DNA from: Manduca sexta
Lineage: Eukaryota > Arthropoda > Insecta > Lepidoptera > Sphingidae
Reading direction: 5' to 3'
Assembly (NCBI RefSeq): GCF_014839805.1
Contig: NC_051124.1
Span: 7,812,001-7,876,000 of the forward strand
Length of the DNA: 64,000 bases
The notes under the pieces were generated by a model. The model did no database searches. It saw nothing but the letters and a program-made list of their open reading frames with translations, and was not told the DNA's origin. Position 1 is the first letter of the stretch. Every line of letters begins with the position of its first letter. A program made the position numbers and the translations under genes. Shown here one piece after another: positions 25,501 through 35,056 of this stretch.

Positions 25501-26615
25501 CTCTTGAACTTTATATAATAGTATAGATAAAAGAATAGATAAATAGAACACACAAGTCATTAAAATAAAATAACTTAAAAGGTGCGTTTTCATATAATTT
25601 CAATTATGGGAAGATTGCGTCAAGGATACAACAATAAAAACTCACATTATTCTATTATTTTTCAATGTCATTCTAAACAACCGTGCATGAGGTATCTGAG
25701 ACCAAACCCACAATTTTCATTGTTCTGTTAATAATTGCTAATTAATGACGTAATACTTCCAGTATAATTTTCATTGTACATATTTATGCGTGTTAATGGA
25801 TGTCGAATTTACAATTAATTGATCTTAAATTTAAAACTTTTCTTCATCATTTACTAGATATTAAGTACTGCGTTAGTATTTACTAACACTGTAAGTCTTC
25901 AAATATGTGTAAAAAACTGCAATAGGATTGTTTTTTTAGCTGTGGTAGAAAACCAAGCTATCAAAATTAAACGATCTTGTCGGTAGACCATCACAAATTC
26001 TTAGCTGGCCAAATGGCCGTCGCAAATTCTTGGCTGGTTTGGATTTTCCTTCATAATGAGGATAGTTGGACAGAAACTTCTTAAGACTAAAGATTTCTTT
26101 CGTCGTTTCCGTCTACGCTACCCAAAAATATAATTGACATGGCTTTCAGGCTCTAAGGTGCCTCTTCACTAGAGATCTGTAATAACAAAAACAGAAATCT
26201 TTAGTCTAAACAAGCCTCTGTCCAACAACCCTTATTGTGTAGGAAGGTAACCTATCACGCATAGAATAAAAAATCAGACCACAATTCCTGATCTTTCATA
26301 ATAAGTTTAATTAATAAAGTACAATTTACCTTCTTAATAGTAGAAGACCGTTCCCAGCATTCAGATAGTATATATTTTGGGCTGGTATTAATATCTATTT
26401 TATTTACAGTTGGCAATGAATTGGTGATCATCCGAGGCTGCACGTGGAAGCGTCAAGACGACACAAGCACAGCGTGTCCCAGTTCAAGCAACGGGCCAAA
26501 TGAAGTGCCCTTGTTCTGCGAAACCTGCGACTACGACGGCTGCAACGGAGCCGCAACCATCGGCAGAACTCTAGCGTTACTAGTTGCACCTCTCGCACTC
26601 TTATTGTTTAAGTAA
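4464..26615 (+). CDS. Ly6 gene B, full gene span (three coding exons)
   Basis: I assemble this UPAR/Ly6 protein from exons 4464-4521, 23493-23675 and 26410-26615 (447 nt, 148 residues). All splice sites are GT-AG and both introns are phase 1. Order: signal peptide (MAKLSIAVSI..LLALFVND), cleavage probably after GEA, then a Ly6 domain with ten cysteines (RC, TC, LC, NC, VC, GC, AC, FC, TC, and GCN at the end), then a hydrophobic GPI-anchor tail ending LALLLFK. Role by family: secreted, GPI-anchored surface protein. In insects such proteins act in septate junction assembly or channel and receptor modulation, but the specific role here is unknown. Linking exon 1 to exon 2 over a 19 kb intron is inference. 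It rests on matching phase and strand, and on gene A leaving no other use for this signal exon. Intron 1 carries the gypsy element. Exon 3 has a close copy in gene D. Confidence 0.75.
4522..11862. other. Gene B intron 1, first part: repeats and no gene seen
   Basis: No exon is recognised. Repeat pieces I can name: 5655-5735 (minus) and 9570-9690 (plus) are two copies of one family sharing a core (ACCATCAGGT / ACCTGATGGT next to CCGGTGC or CCGTACC) and the gtcgacACGATTATGTCGGCCGAC type flank. At 6350-6520 there is a TTTCCTCAC..TTTTGAACCTGCG repeat that recurs at 53040-53190. At 8285-8370 there is a copy of the AAACTATTTTTCGG..GTTTTC repeat seen at 23212-23340. At 8640-8960 there is a dispersed repeat related to 22730-22995. 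Small open frames here are shadows of these or of random AT-rich DNA. Confidence 0.4.
11863..11962 (-). repeat. 3' LTR of the gypsy element
   Basis: A 100-bp LTR with TG..CA ends. On the minus strand it holds AATAAA (complement of 11921-11926) as a likely poly(A) signal. An imperfect hairpin is formed by GTGACAGGT..ACCTG..GTCAC. Confidence 0.92.
11963..11976 (-). other. Polypurine tract of the gypsy element
   Basis: On the minus strand the bases next to the 3' LTR read ATGGGGGAGAAA, the purine run expected as plus-strand primer. Confidence 0.7.
12130..12610 (-). pseudogene. gypsy integrase C-terminal region and pol end
   Basis: A GPY/F-like segment (RGIVTKRIGKLTYLV) is followed by an acidic stretch (PELYETDTSPRED) and the pol C terminus. 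The segment is also read at 13111-13207 because of a duplicated contig end. The last part of the frame overlaps a differently framed acidic ORF, so the exact stop is uncertain. Confidence 0.6.
12611..13110. other. Assembly gap of exactly 500 N
   Basis: Exactly 500 unknown bases, a conventional placeholder size. The flanks repeat each other (see findings), so the true gap is probably zero or negative. Confidence 0.98.
13469..13988 (-). pseudogene. gypsy integrase zinc-binding and catalytic core
   Basis: The HHCC zinc domain (ELHKSHLG, then C-EI-C) is at about 13840-13970. The DDE core follows: first Asp in MDAHSKWVEV, second in VSDNATCF, Glu in NGQAESYVK. The enzyme inserts the cDNA into the host genome. 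A frame break around 13730-13770 separates the two parts. Confidence 0.85.
14348..14670 (-). pseudogene. gypsy RNase H
   Basis: The Ty3-type RNase H signature is readable: VDASPTGLGAILSQ (first Asp), QKEATAIIFGVRRFHQYLYG (Glu) and LRTDHKPL (second Asp). The pieces lie in two overlapping frames, so at least one indel separates them near 14520. Confidence 0.8.
14695..15548 (-). pseudogene. pol: gypsy reverse transcriptase (frameshifted)
   Basis: RT motifs in order: FALRDKLDKEIERL, VVPVLKRDGSIRLCADY, DLSQAYAQ, FGLSSAPAIFQRLME, then the catalytic-loop MLD at about 15076, then LGYVVDKHGL, LQSFLGLVNYYRNF and WTPEHNAAF. It copies element RNA into DNA. The frame is lost exactly at the catalytic loop (one-base shift around 15073-15078), where a stop follows shortly after. 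A second shift lies between about 15231 and 15300. The intact neighbouring motifs say the copy is young. Confidence 0.85.
15677..16022 (-). pseudogene. gypsy aspartic protease
   Basis: The frame contains FQVDSGSAVTAIS, the D-S-G active site of retropepsins. YTGRRIECVG and a LLGRTLY segment follow, matching the LLGR/LLGxD flap-side motif. It would cleave the Gag-Pol polyprotein. The frame stops at 15677, upstream of the RT. Confidence 0.75.
16025..16294 (-). pseudogene. gypsy nucleocapsid zinc knuckles
   Basis: A CCHC knuckle (C-SV-C-GFKN-H-SSAQ-C) is clear at about 16100-16150. A second knuckle follows but is broken by a one-base length change in a short A run near 16085-16090. Zinc knuckles bind the genomic RNA. 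Confidence 0.65.
16295..16768 (-). pseudogene. gag: gypsy gag (capsid region)
   Basis: The structural Gag of the retrotransposon, which builds the particle that packages its RNA. From MAQTFGILTTFDHN the frame runs through a capsid-type region with FHERYKF, GETYHQWAARLR and a DHFVMAMLPG segment, typical of invertebrate Ty3/gypsy capsids. The frame is lost near 16295. Related sequence continues in another frame (ELAERMRCAR..) towards the zinc knuckles, so a frameshift lies here. It could be natural decay or a base-calling error. Confidence 0.75.
16800..16821 (-). other. Probable primer binding site
   Basis: On the minus strand the sequence immediately inside the 5' LTR begins TTGGCGACGAGGAT. 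The TGG start and position fit a tRNA primer site. I did not identify the tRNA. Confidence 0.4.
16822..16921 (-). repeat. 5' LTR of the gypsy element
   Basis: This matches 11863-11962 base for base by eye. The reading frame containing gag runs back into it, but the likely gag start is the ATG at 16766-16768. Confidence 0.92.
17475..17750 (+). repeat. Tandem duplication, two units of about 140 bp
   Basis: Unit 1 (17475-17618) and unit 2 (17619-17750) both begin GTAAAACATATTTTATTATT. Both contain CTCATGGTTAATAA and end ACTTAGATATACAGTCT. They differ by several substitutions and short indels, so the duplication is not very recent. Confidence 0.8.
20732..20757. other. Perfect short hairpin
   Basis: GCTTGCTCTT and AAGAGCAAGC are perfect inverted 10-mers around a CACCAC loop. 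The function is unknown; it may be part of a degenerate MITE. Confidence 0.5.
23493..23675 (+). CDS. Gene B exon 2 (first five Ly6 cysteines)
   Basis: The 3' splice site is TTCTAATTCCAG and the donor is A|GTAAGT. It encodes GEAVRCWTCSSDINPLCHDPF followed by ENC and SVCKKQKKY. An ATG 22 bases upstream is in frame through the splice site, but it would give only a seven-residue leader, so splicing to a distal signal exon is preferred. Confidence 0.85.
23676..26409. other. Gene B intron 2
   Basis: No exon is seen. At 23783-23960 there is a minus-oriented copy of the repeat with TTTGTTTGTTTGAACGCG, and at 25480-25535 a plus-oriented tail (GGGCGTTCAAACAAACAAAC..AGTATAGAT). From about 25,700 the sequence aligns with gene D intron 2 in inverted orientation. 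Confidence 0.5.
26410..26615 (+). CDS. Gene B exon 3 (last five cysteines and GPI tail)
   Basis: The exon follows TTTATTTACAG and encodes NELVIIRGCTW, then CPSSSN, FCETCDYDGCNG and a hydrophobic end before TAA. By my count about 75% of residues match the gene D exon 3, which is also 206 nt. Confidence 0.88.
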
Positions 26616-27219
26616 CAACATTATTCTTGGTGCCGTAACCTCATTGTTTCTTCCAATAGTTACCTATTTTAACTTTAGTTCTTGAGGCTCAGTGTTAGGG
26701 ACTATTTTTATACTATGTAACTGGCAGTTGAAATCAACCTTGGTTTTGTAAGATTAAAAACAGTCAGCATTATTCCCTGGACCTTGTATACTATCCCACG
26801 TATAATTAGCCAGGTAGACGATGCTGATCTCATTATGACAAACGTTGTAATGTAAGTATATTTGTCCAGTCCGTTATGTAGGTGTTTAAAAAGGTAATAC
26901 AGTGGATTCACACAGTATTGGATATTGCCTAAGGCTGACTAGGCCGGGCCTATATGACCATATTGGGAACGGTCAAGCAAAAAACGACATACGAGTGCAA
27001 TAATTGACGTTTTGTGTTTTGATTACACTAAAGTAAGGTACCTAAAGCCTTATCGTGCATAAGGCGATAGTGAAAATGCCTCAATCGCGGTAGGACCAAA
27101 TCGGTGGCAAAGAAAAATAAGCTCTGTGCCTACTGTCGGAGATACTATAGGAGCAAGAGCGGGCATCGCTGAAGTCCTATCACTGGATTCATATAAGGCC
27201 AATATATAATTATATCGAA

Positions 27220-27225
27220 ATAAAT
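27220..27225 (+). promoter_or_regulatory. Candidate poly(A) signal of gene B, conserved in the D copy
   Basis: AATAAA within ATCGAAATAAATT lies 605 bp after the stop. The same context is present on the minus strand at 37405-37410 downstream of gene D. Confidence 0.3.
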
Positions 27226-28149
27226 TAAAACGATAACTGGTAACGGTTAAGCTTATTTTATACCTTTAATGGAAATGTTACGGACGGCAAAAATCCCAGT
27301 TAGTTATCAGAAGTGACTGATACTTATTTGTTCAGACTGTAATGTTGCAGTTACATTGTAAAATGCAAATGTTCATGTTACTAAGTTCTATTTGCGTTAC
27401 GGCACATTTTACAACAATAACAAGTACCTTAAAGTGCAAAGTAGGTTTAGCTCACAGTTTTGGCGGGGCCATTGTGAGGTGAAATGCCCACCGCAGTTAT
27501 GATGCAAAGTTAACCAGATTTATAATACACCAAACTTTTATGTACATTAATCTCATTTTATAAATCTTTATTATTTTAAAGTAATATATTTTTTAGTGTT
27601 AATGTAATGTAAATTTAAGTACTATGTTTTTTTTGCGTTAACAAATACTTTACCTTTATCACTTTCTACTTCTAACTTCTTTTTCTGCGTATCTCTTATC
27701 TATTCGTTTTAATTATCTCGGCTTATGAATTAAAAATAACAAACTAGTTGGGTGGAGGCATCTCGATTTAGATTATCTCTTGACATTCTACACTTAAGGA
27801 TAAATATTAATTATTATAACGAACTTAAATTATTATTCATAGACGCTAGTACAAAAATGACTCATGCACAAGTACCAAACACCAATGGTGCCTTTCGAAT
27901 GGTTCATAAAAATTCTTAACAGTACGTTTTTGACAATTTTCTTAATGTCATATTGATGTAAAATATTTTATTCAACGCACTAACGTCGTGTTAATAAAAA
28001 AATACACTTTAGTCAGTCTTTTATTTGCCATATTTATGTACTTATTGAAAGGCGCGCCGTGAAGTCACGCCTTAATGAAAATTGAACGGAAGCTCTACAC
28101 TGGACCTGAACATTATTGAAGGTATGGACTGAAATCAGATCAACCCCAC

Positions 28150-28295
28150 TTATATGTAGGCGTAAAAAACACGACACGAGTCTTTGTCGTTTTTTGTGAT
28201 TGGTCGAGAGACTAATCCCTGGGTCACATGTCGGTTGCTCGACCAATCACATACAAGCGACACGGATGTTCGTGTCGTATTTTCATTCTAAGGAG
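28150..28295. mobile_element. MITE with long inverted repeats (proximal arm copy)
   Basis: Inverted ends around ACACGAGTCTTTGTCGTT and GCGACACGGATGTTCGTGT, with internal GATTGGTCGAG / CTCGACCAATC pairing. It is the same family as the two copies at 36303-36600, in the orientation expected from the inverted duplication. Confidence 0.65.
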
Positions 28296-28935
28296 GCATA
28301 ACATGTTGATAAAAAGAAGACAATATGGCAAAGGAAATATGACTTATCTCAATGGTAGTAATTCTAAAACGCCTTTCTAGCTTTGACTTTAATACTAGAG
28401 GTGAGATAGTGTTACACTGGCGTGAAGTATGTCAGTTTCATACAGAAAATGTTAACGAAATAGTCCTCGGCACTCACGCATACCATGGGGTTATAAAATT
28501 ACGTTTTTGTTTTTTTATCTTGTTAGCCTTGATACCATTGTTACAACAATAATATAATGGACATATAAAATATACAAATCAAGATTAACTAGGGTGTGTT
28601 GGAGTACGTTCAAATAACGGTTAGATCGTTGATTTAAAAATAACTGTGACCAAACCTGGCAAGTGGCCACTGACTTGTAAGTAGATATGTTACAAAATTA
28701 CAGTCCAGGCTGTGTTCATGTTAGGCAATGTCGAATTTACAAGAAATTTGTTATTATCTATCTTACGGCCTTATACGAAATTCCCCAAAATAAAAAATAA
28801 TACAATACATAATTGTAAAAACATTTATTTCATGTCGTACACACATAATCTGTTTGTAAAAAAATTACAAAATGGACGGCATACAATTCAGTCTTACACG
28901 ACTACTTGTTTTACTATAATTACATTAACAGCCGT

Positions 28936-29090
28936 TTGCAATAAACGATCCCAATCTCAATCTTCAATCCGAGACCGAGAATGAACCAATCAAAATGACT
29001 CATTTGTAAGCTTGTCAAAAAAACTTGTTCTGATTGGTCCATTTTTGAGATAGATCGGAAACAGCGATTGATATCGTTTATGGAAAATGG
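28936..29090. mobile_element. Probable MITE
   Basis: ATAAACGATCCCAATC at the left pairs imperfectly with GATTGATATCGTTTAT at the right. Nearer the centre, GAACCAATCA pairs with TGATTGGTCC. No target duplication is evident. Confidence 0.4.
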
Positions 29091-30832
29091 TATGGAAATT
29101 CCAAGGAGATGTAATAAACTAAATGTAATAAACATAGGGACGTCACTCATAATATGAACTACATTTTTTTAAGCGGGCCGATCTCAGGCAAGAGAAACCT
29201 ACCAAGGCGAACCTTTGTTTGCTATGATATACCTATCAATAGGGTACCGGACTCATTTTTTTTTTCTTTACTATTATCAAACATTTACGTTATATAAATT
29301 ATAATACAGAAGGAATTATTGAAATCCGGTAAAAAATCAACAAGTTTTACCGGATACCGGTCTTTGAATATCAGTGGAAGGAGTAATTAACAAGAAACAG
29401 AAAAGAGACGAAATACCCACATTTGACGTCATCGGGCATTACGACACGTGCGAAAGAAAGAGATGAAGCGATATCCCCACAACGCACCCACTTCTGAACG
29501 TTACAATTTTTGGAATATGAATTACTTACTAGCTCAATTTTTAACCAATTTTTATGCAGTTTTCGCAGAAGTGTTTCTTTTTCGTATTATTAACCATTAC
29601 ATATAGAATAATGAACAAAATCAAACATAGGCCGGTTTCCTGTCGTAAATTGCCTCTAATAAGGTTATAATGCTATTCTGACGGATTGCATCGCTCTCCG
29701 AATCCCGGACCAAACAAAAACAAATTAAAAATGAACACAATCTGTTTTCACTGCCTTGAATCACGGTATTAAATGAATGAATGTTTAGATATTTAGATGT
29801 TTGTTAGAAGTAAACACAGAAACAGCTGAACGGATTTCGATGGAATGTAGCATGAAGGTAGGCAATGTCCTGTATTAACACATAGGCTAATTTTCATCCC
29901 GATAATTTAACCCCTAGGGAATGTAACGCAATTGTAAATAGATAGCGCAGTTGTACAGGTGGTGCTATGAATCGTTAGTGTTTTATTGACTTTTATTCGG
30001 GAAAGGCTTTCCACGCAGGCAAAGCCTCGAGAAGCATCCAGTAATATAATAACTTAGACTTATTACTCTAGAGAGTAATAGGGTAGATGACAAATTTACG
30101 ACAGTCGGTCAATTATAGCGCAAAAAGTATTATCAAAATGTACTCTTAAAAATGGGATCAATATTATTTCACAAATTGTATCTAAATTTATATACAGACA
30201 TATTATAAAAAAATATTATTTTTTGTGCATTACTTGTGTCATCTCTCAGTGCAGAGTTGCAACTAAAATTAATAATTAAAAACAACAGTTTTTAATTATT
30301 AATTTTATTAATGCCAAAAACCAAATAAACCATACACAAATACGACACAAATTACAGTAGTATATAGTATTACATGATTTTGAGGAAGCAAGAGGCTAAA
30401 TTTAACATATTATGTACAAGAATACTACTTCCAGTTAATATTATTATTCAATTCAATGTGTTTATAAGTATTGCTTTTTAACCATCTTTTCTTTTTTCTT
30501 TTTATAAAATGTCTTTCACTGTTAATCAACAATTTCACTCATGTTCAGCAGTAATAAATATTATAAACAATTTTATCAAAATTCAATAAGCAGCCAAATT
30601 AATTCTTAGTAAAAGTCCTAAAAAAACAAACAGAATGAGAAACAATGACATTTATAAATCAATTGAACCTGAGGTCAATACTTCTATAAACATTTTACTT
30701 ATTTATAAACAATTTATGTCATTATCTATTTAATGATTTTGCTTTGTTGGGTGACATTTAACCTGTGGTGAAACATAAAATAACACCATCTGATTAAAAT
30801 GTTCATATGTGACTGTCAGTAAAAACATATAC

Positions 30833-31108
30833 CCCCTTATTCATAGACATTTTTATGTAAGGATGGAGCATTGCTGTGATAACAAGTCTGATTCTCAGCT
30901 TTGTTTATCTGACAGCTTGCTGTTTCTTCAACTTTGTTTATCTGACTGCCAACTAGATTCAAGTTGTATATCAATATTAGCCAATCACAATGGCCCTATG
31001 TCTATGCACTGCGAAGGCTGCTATGCTGTCAGCACTGAGAAACAAACTTGTTATCACAGCAATGCTCCGTCCTTACTCTTTAGATAAATAACATCTATCA
31101 ATAAGGTG
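30833..31108. mobile_element. MITE with roughly 50-bp terminal inverted repeats
   Basis: The left end CCCCTTATTCATAGAC and the right end (inverted) CCACCTTATTGATAGA start the repeats. The inner 30 bases (TAAGGATGGAGCATTGCTGT..) are matched at the other end with one mismatch. The open frame inside is a shadow. Confidence 0.7.
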
Positions 31109-31151
31109 GATATATTTTATGATTGCTCTTAAAACTTCCAAAGTTGAGTGA

Positions 31152-32284
31152 TTATAACACAAGTTTCATTAAAGAAAAGGAAGAAAGTAGAGTAAACAAT
31201 AACGATACTGGACTAAGCATAGAAGAGGAATTACAACCGTCTTTGCTGTTGCAGGTGCAGTATTCTACAAATATATTGTAAGTCCCAGTCCTCATGAGAC
31301 AGAATCGCTCATCACCTTGGATTCCGACCTCACCTAGATATGCGCAGTCACGGAAGTATCTCCATTCACCATTTACTGTAAATGAGAAAATGCTGAGCAT
31401 TATCTACACACATCTATAATATGGCCATATTAAGTGTGCATTAGGATTTTCCCTATGAAGTCTCAGGTTCAAATAACAGGTTAGACAAACTGATATTAGA
31501 TTTTTCTGATCAGTATCAGTCCATCAGTCATGTATCAGTCTATTATATGTACCTGATATATTGACAGGTTTGCTCACATCACATTGTGGTACAGACATAT
31601 AACAGTGATGGACTACCAGTGGATCGACTAGTTGCAACTCTACCTACCCCTTCTTGGATATGAAGTGTGTATACACATCTATAAATATATACAATTCAAA
31701 TATCATTAACAATTTCAATAATGAAATAATCTTTAATAGTAAAATTAATTGATATTACAAAATTTAACTCTTGGGGTTTTTTCTGCTCCGCATCAGCCTG
31801 GAGTCTTGAATTTGTACCCGATATGGCGATAGGCTTGCCCCCTATCACATCACAGAACATACTTGGCGAAAAGTGGGTGCCCTGGTTGCGCCTCTGCGTA
31901 CCCTTTCGTGGATAAACGCGTGATAATGTGTGTGTGTGTGTGTGTGTGTGTGTTTAATTATATATTGGAGAAAAAAAACATACCTTTTTGTCTAATTTTC
32001 CGGCACATACTAGGTCTGACATCCGGTAAATGTGAAAGGCCTTTTTCTTGTTTACAATCCGTTATTGGTACCGTACTGTTGTCGAAGGGATCTGCACACT
32101 TAGGATCATTATTTGAACGACAATTCCAGCATTTGATGCTATAAACTGAAAAGCGATACACAAAAACAATAAAAACGTTTACTTTGGGCGTGACCTGAGT
32201 TAAATGTTAATGAATATACGCACCGCAAGGTAAAGCACATAATATAACACAAAGTAATATCATGGATTTCATAAAAATATACAT
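31152..32284 (-). CDS. Ly6 gene C (three exons, complete)
   Basis: A complete UPAR/Ly6 gene on the minus strand with exons 32224-32284, 31984-32145 and 31152-31375 (447 nt, 148 residues). Introns are GT-AG, phase 1, 78 and 608 bp. Signal peptide: MYIFMKSMILLCVILCALPC; a second ATG at 32272 could also start it. Exon 2 reads YSIKCWNCRSNNDPKCADPF, then ITDC, HLPDVRPSMCRKIRQK. Exon 3 reads NGEWRYFRDCAYLGEVGI, RFCLM, EYCTCNSKDGCNSS, then a serine/leucine-rich GPI tail. There are ten cysteines with the final CN pair. The sequence has the look of a well conserved insect Ly6 protein rather than a fast-evolving one; I cannot name the orthologue. Expected location is the outer plasma membrane after ER processing. 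Intron 2 contains SINE material. Its first two exons are close to those of gene D. Confidence 0.92.
31785..31955 (+). mobile_element. 5'-truncated TG-tailed SINE in gene C intron 2
   Basis: The body matches the full copy at 56162-56422 (CCGATATGGCGATAGGCTTG, CCCCCTATCACATCA, CTTGGCGAAAAGTGGGTG) and ends in a long (TG)n run at about 31929-31951. A more diverged copy lies at 31560-31670. Confidence 0.7.
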
Positions 32285-32421
32285 GTTTATTAAGTTTCCT
32301 TATAAGAAAATTTGTAAAATCTGAAAAATAAACTTTATAATTCACGCTTCTGTTTCCACAAGTTTGAATGGTAAACTAGTGTTGCCTCATATCTGGTGAA
32401 AATAAATTTTACATCTCGATA

Positions 32422-32429
32422 TATCGATA
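32422..32429. promoter_or_regulatory. DRE-like TATCGATA upstream of gene C
   Basis: A palindromic TATCGATA lies 138 bp before the gene C ATG. In flies this octamer is the DNA-replication-related element bound by DREF. Its use here is inference from position. Confidence 0.35.
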
Positions 32430-32700
32430 TGAATATATCATTAGAGTAACAATTAAATGACATCTTTATTTTGTAAAGTGAGGTCTAAATTAGCAAGAAA
32501 GATTGCAGCTTGCCACTTCCACAACCAATTTTTACCGTATAAATAATCATGACAAGCAAATCGCATGTGAATAAAACTAATAAAATATTATCGCTAGTGT
32601 AAACGTAACTACAAGTTATGGCGCAATATATTGACACAAAACTTGCTAATTTTAATAAACTTAGCTTTATAAACATAATTTAATTGTGGCAAAAAGTTAC

Positions 32701-32800
32701 AGCTTCTATAAAAATATCGTTATATTATTTTTCGTATCATGTAATCGATTCATCATTTAATACATCCCTAACATGAAACTAAACTGTCAAAAAGTTGATT
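32701..32800 (+). promoter_or_regulatory. Block shared with the gene E promoter region
   Basis: It begins AGCTTCTATAAAAATATCG and ends TAACTGTCAAAAAGTT-like. It aligns in the same orientation with 42331-42430 just upstream of gene E, including ATAAAAATATCG, TTTTTCGTAT, TAATCGAT and ACATCCCTAACAT. No gene E-like exon follows it here. It may be a relict promoter or an unrecognised repeat. Confidence 0.5.
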
Positions 32801-33881
32801 TAGCTAGAGTTGGGTAGGACACAATGATAAAAGAAGTATAGAGGATGGGTGATATGGTCACGTGACATGCGGCACATTTAATGCATAAAATGGTGCCGAC
32901 TCCGCCCCTTACAATAGTGATATGCTAGTACCGAAAATTTTGTATCGACATCGAAGAATTAAGAGAGACAAACAAGCCCCAAAAAGATCAAATACGAAAG
33001 GGGTTAGGAACTACCATAATATAAATATAACAAACCATAATGTAAACAAACAAACTGAAACTGATTTATAAGTAACAATTGTTAAACAAAGCAGTACCTG
33101 TTGTGACAAACATCCAGTTGTGTTTGATCTATATTTGTATGTTGCACTATTCCTTGCTAAAAATTTATGTTACAGATTAAGATATTTATTTAATACATGA
33201 TAAATGGAATAAGATAGCGTAGCCAGCAATTATTTGGTTGGTTTTATTTTATTTTATTATTATGCTCTTTGATCGAGAAACATAACTATGGTTCAGCAAA
33301 CTAAAATCAATGACCGTAAAAATGGTGGTTAAGTTAATCAATTATAATAATTATTTGCAATAACAACAATATGATTATGTATCTATTTCCGTGCATGCAA
33401 AGGTTGCTCGAAACATAAGACCGCCAATTGTAAAAATATATCTTACATTTCATCTTTATGTTGTTTCTTTTATGTTTATCTATTCTTTTATGTAACAATT
33501 CTAATTTTATTCATAGCAATATATTAAAGTAATATTACTATTAGGTGAAGTATAATAATCATTACTATTTTACTTATCGGGAATATTTTTGGAAAACAGT
33601 TATCTTTACTCGCGTTAATTAAACGTGTGGTTTATGCATATCTTCTCAAAATGTAAAAAAATATGTATTTGGTGTAGGATTCCAATCACGTCGCTCAATA
33701 TTCTCAATTCATTTTGCCTTGGTTTTTAAATTTTTTAGTTATCTTAAAAAATATTCTAATTTCACTTAGTTTGTCGTTCTGAATAATACAATATTGATGT
33801 GTGCTCTAACATTCTTTCAAAGACAAAAACCGTAACTGATAAACGGGAGTCTGTTAAAATATCGATATCAATTAGTCATTG

Positions 33882-34268
33882 GTAGGACATGACATAAAAA
33901 AGAGTTTGCCTCTTTTTAGCATTGAGCCGGTACAACGTCCTACTTCAAATGAGGCGAGGCGTAGTGAGGCTCGGCGCTTCAATGCGTATCTTACAGTATT
34001 TTGTAATGTTAACCCTCAAAATATTTCCCTCTCGCTCGCGACTCGAAACGCAGTAATATAATGTCCATTGTAAAATAACGTCCTACTGTAATTTGTAGCA
34101 TGCGGTTCTCTACCTCACTGTCCTCGTCCTACAGTTTACCAGAGACAGAGAATAAGTAACGTGACTGCCGCGTCATAAAATTTGAAGTAGTACAATATTT
34201 AATTTTGAGGCACTCTTACATTTTGACGTCATGTCCCAGACAAATGTACCGCCTCTTGTATGTCCTAC
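33882..34268. mobile_element. Probable MITE, ends GTAGGACAT
   Basis: GTAGGACAT at the left and its reverse complement ATGTCCTAC at the right. Further in, GGACATGACATAAAA..AGAGTTTGCCTC pairs with GAGGCACTCT..TTTTGACGTCATGTCC. There is no clear target duplication. Confidence 0.5.
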
Positions 34269-35056
34269 TCAACATTAATATCAATAATTTCTAAACAAAT
34301 CCACCCACCCATCCCTAAGCTCGTGTGTAAACAAACATAATGATTTTAATGTGTATAAATCACGCCTAAAAGGGTCCAAAGCTTAACAAACCAGATCCAC
34401 ATATCGTTTTAATTGATAAAAACACATCCAAAAAGTAAATATACAAAGATATTTGCTAATTTTCGGTAAAAACAGTTACTAACCTATGAAAAGATATTTC
34501 GGGGTCTTTCTTGCGTGAATTCGATTTGCATCCTTTCACACAACACTGAGTCATTTTCGAAACTTAACAAATACACTAATAAACACACTGAACAATTGAG
34601 AATATGATTATATTACTTTAAATTCAATATTTATGAAGATTTGTTTACATCGTCTGACACTACATGCACTTGTTGACTGGCCCGCATAAAATGGCGTTTC
34701 TGCCGCAAGGCGGTCCCAGTGTGTTGAAGTAAACGAAATAGTGCCATATGCGAAGAAAGCAATTATTTTTGTCTTTTTTTGTTGCGTTCCAAATAAGCTT
34801 TGAGTAAAAGAGATAGACATATATATTGACAATTCTGCGTCGATTTCCCTAACATAAATATAACTTATTCATATAGCTAACTTTTGAGGCCTGTCCTCTT
34901 TATATAATTTAGCCCACTACCCAGTGCCCATTGCTTTTCAAACTGGCGGGCGTTCTCCCTAGGAAGACGTGATAATATGTGAAAGGGGGCGTTAATGTAG
35001 ATTTTGTAAATCAAATCCTATCCCTCGGAAACATCTTTTTTTGGATAAAAAGTAGC

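Larger units (their letters stand above)
25700..28300 (+). repeat. Proximal arm of inverted segmental duplication
   Basis: This arm corresponds in reverse complement to about 36300-39290. Shared landmarks are intron 2 pieces (GCAATAGGATT.., CAATTCCTGATC.. next to AGGAAG), all of exon 3, the 3' flank (AACAACATT..CTTGGTG, GCTCAGTGTTAG, TTAGCCAGGT), the block TTACTAAGTTCTATTTGCGT, GGTGGAGGCATCTCGATTTA and a MITE at its distal end. Substitutions and indels are frequent in the non-coding parts, so the duplication is not new. Confidence 0.85.
26616..31151. other. Between genes B and C: 3' flank, MITEs and repeats
   Basis: The first 1.7 kb is the duplicated 3' flank of gene B. MITEs follow at 28150-28295, 28936-29090 and 30833-31108. 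At 29770-30060 there is a copy of the repeat containing GGGAAAGGCTTTCCACGCAGGCAAAGCC. A frame at 28352-28552 ends in a hydrophobic stretch but has none of the Ly6 cysteine pattern, so I do not call it. No further gene is seen. Confidence 0.45.

Noticed and set aside
28352..28552. Frame ending in a hydrophobic stretch (FFILLALIPLLQQ) next to the duplicated arm, a possible extra Ly6 terminal exon
   Set aside because: It lacks the five-cysteine pattern and the CN ending, and no acceptor in phase 1 precedes it.
30809..31087. 92-codon frame rich in Cys and Ser
   Set aside because: It reads through a MITE; the repeated motifs come from its inverted arms.
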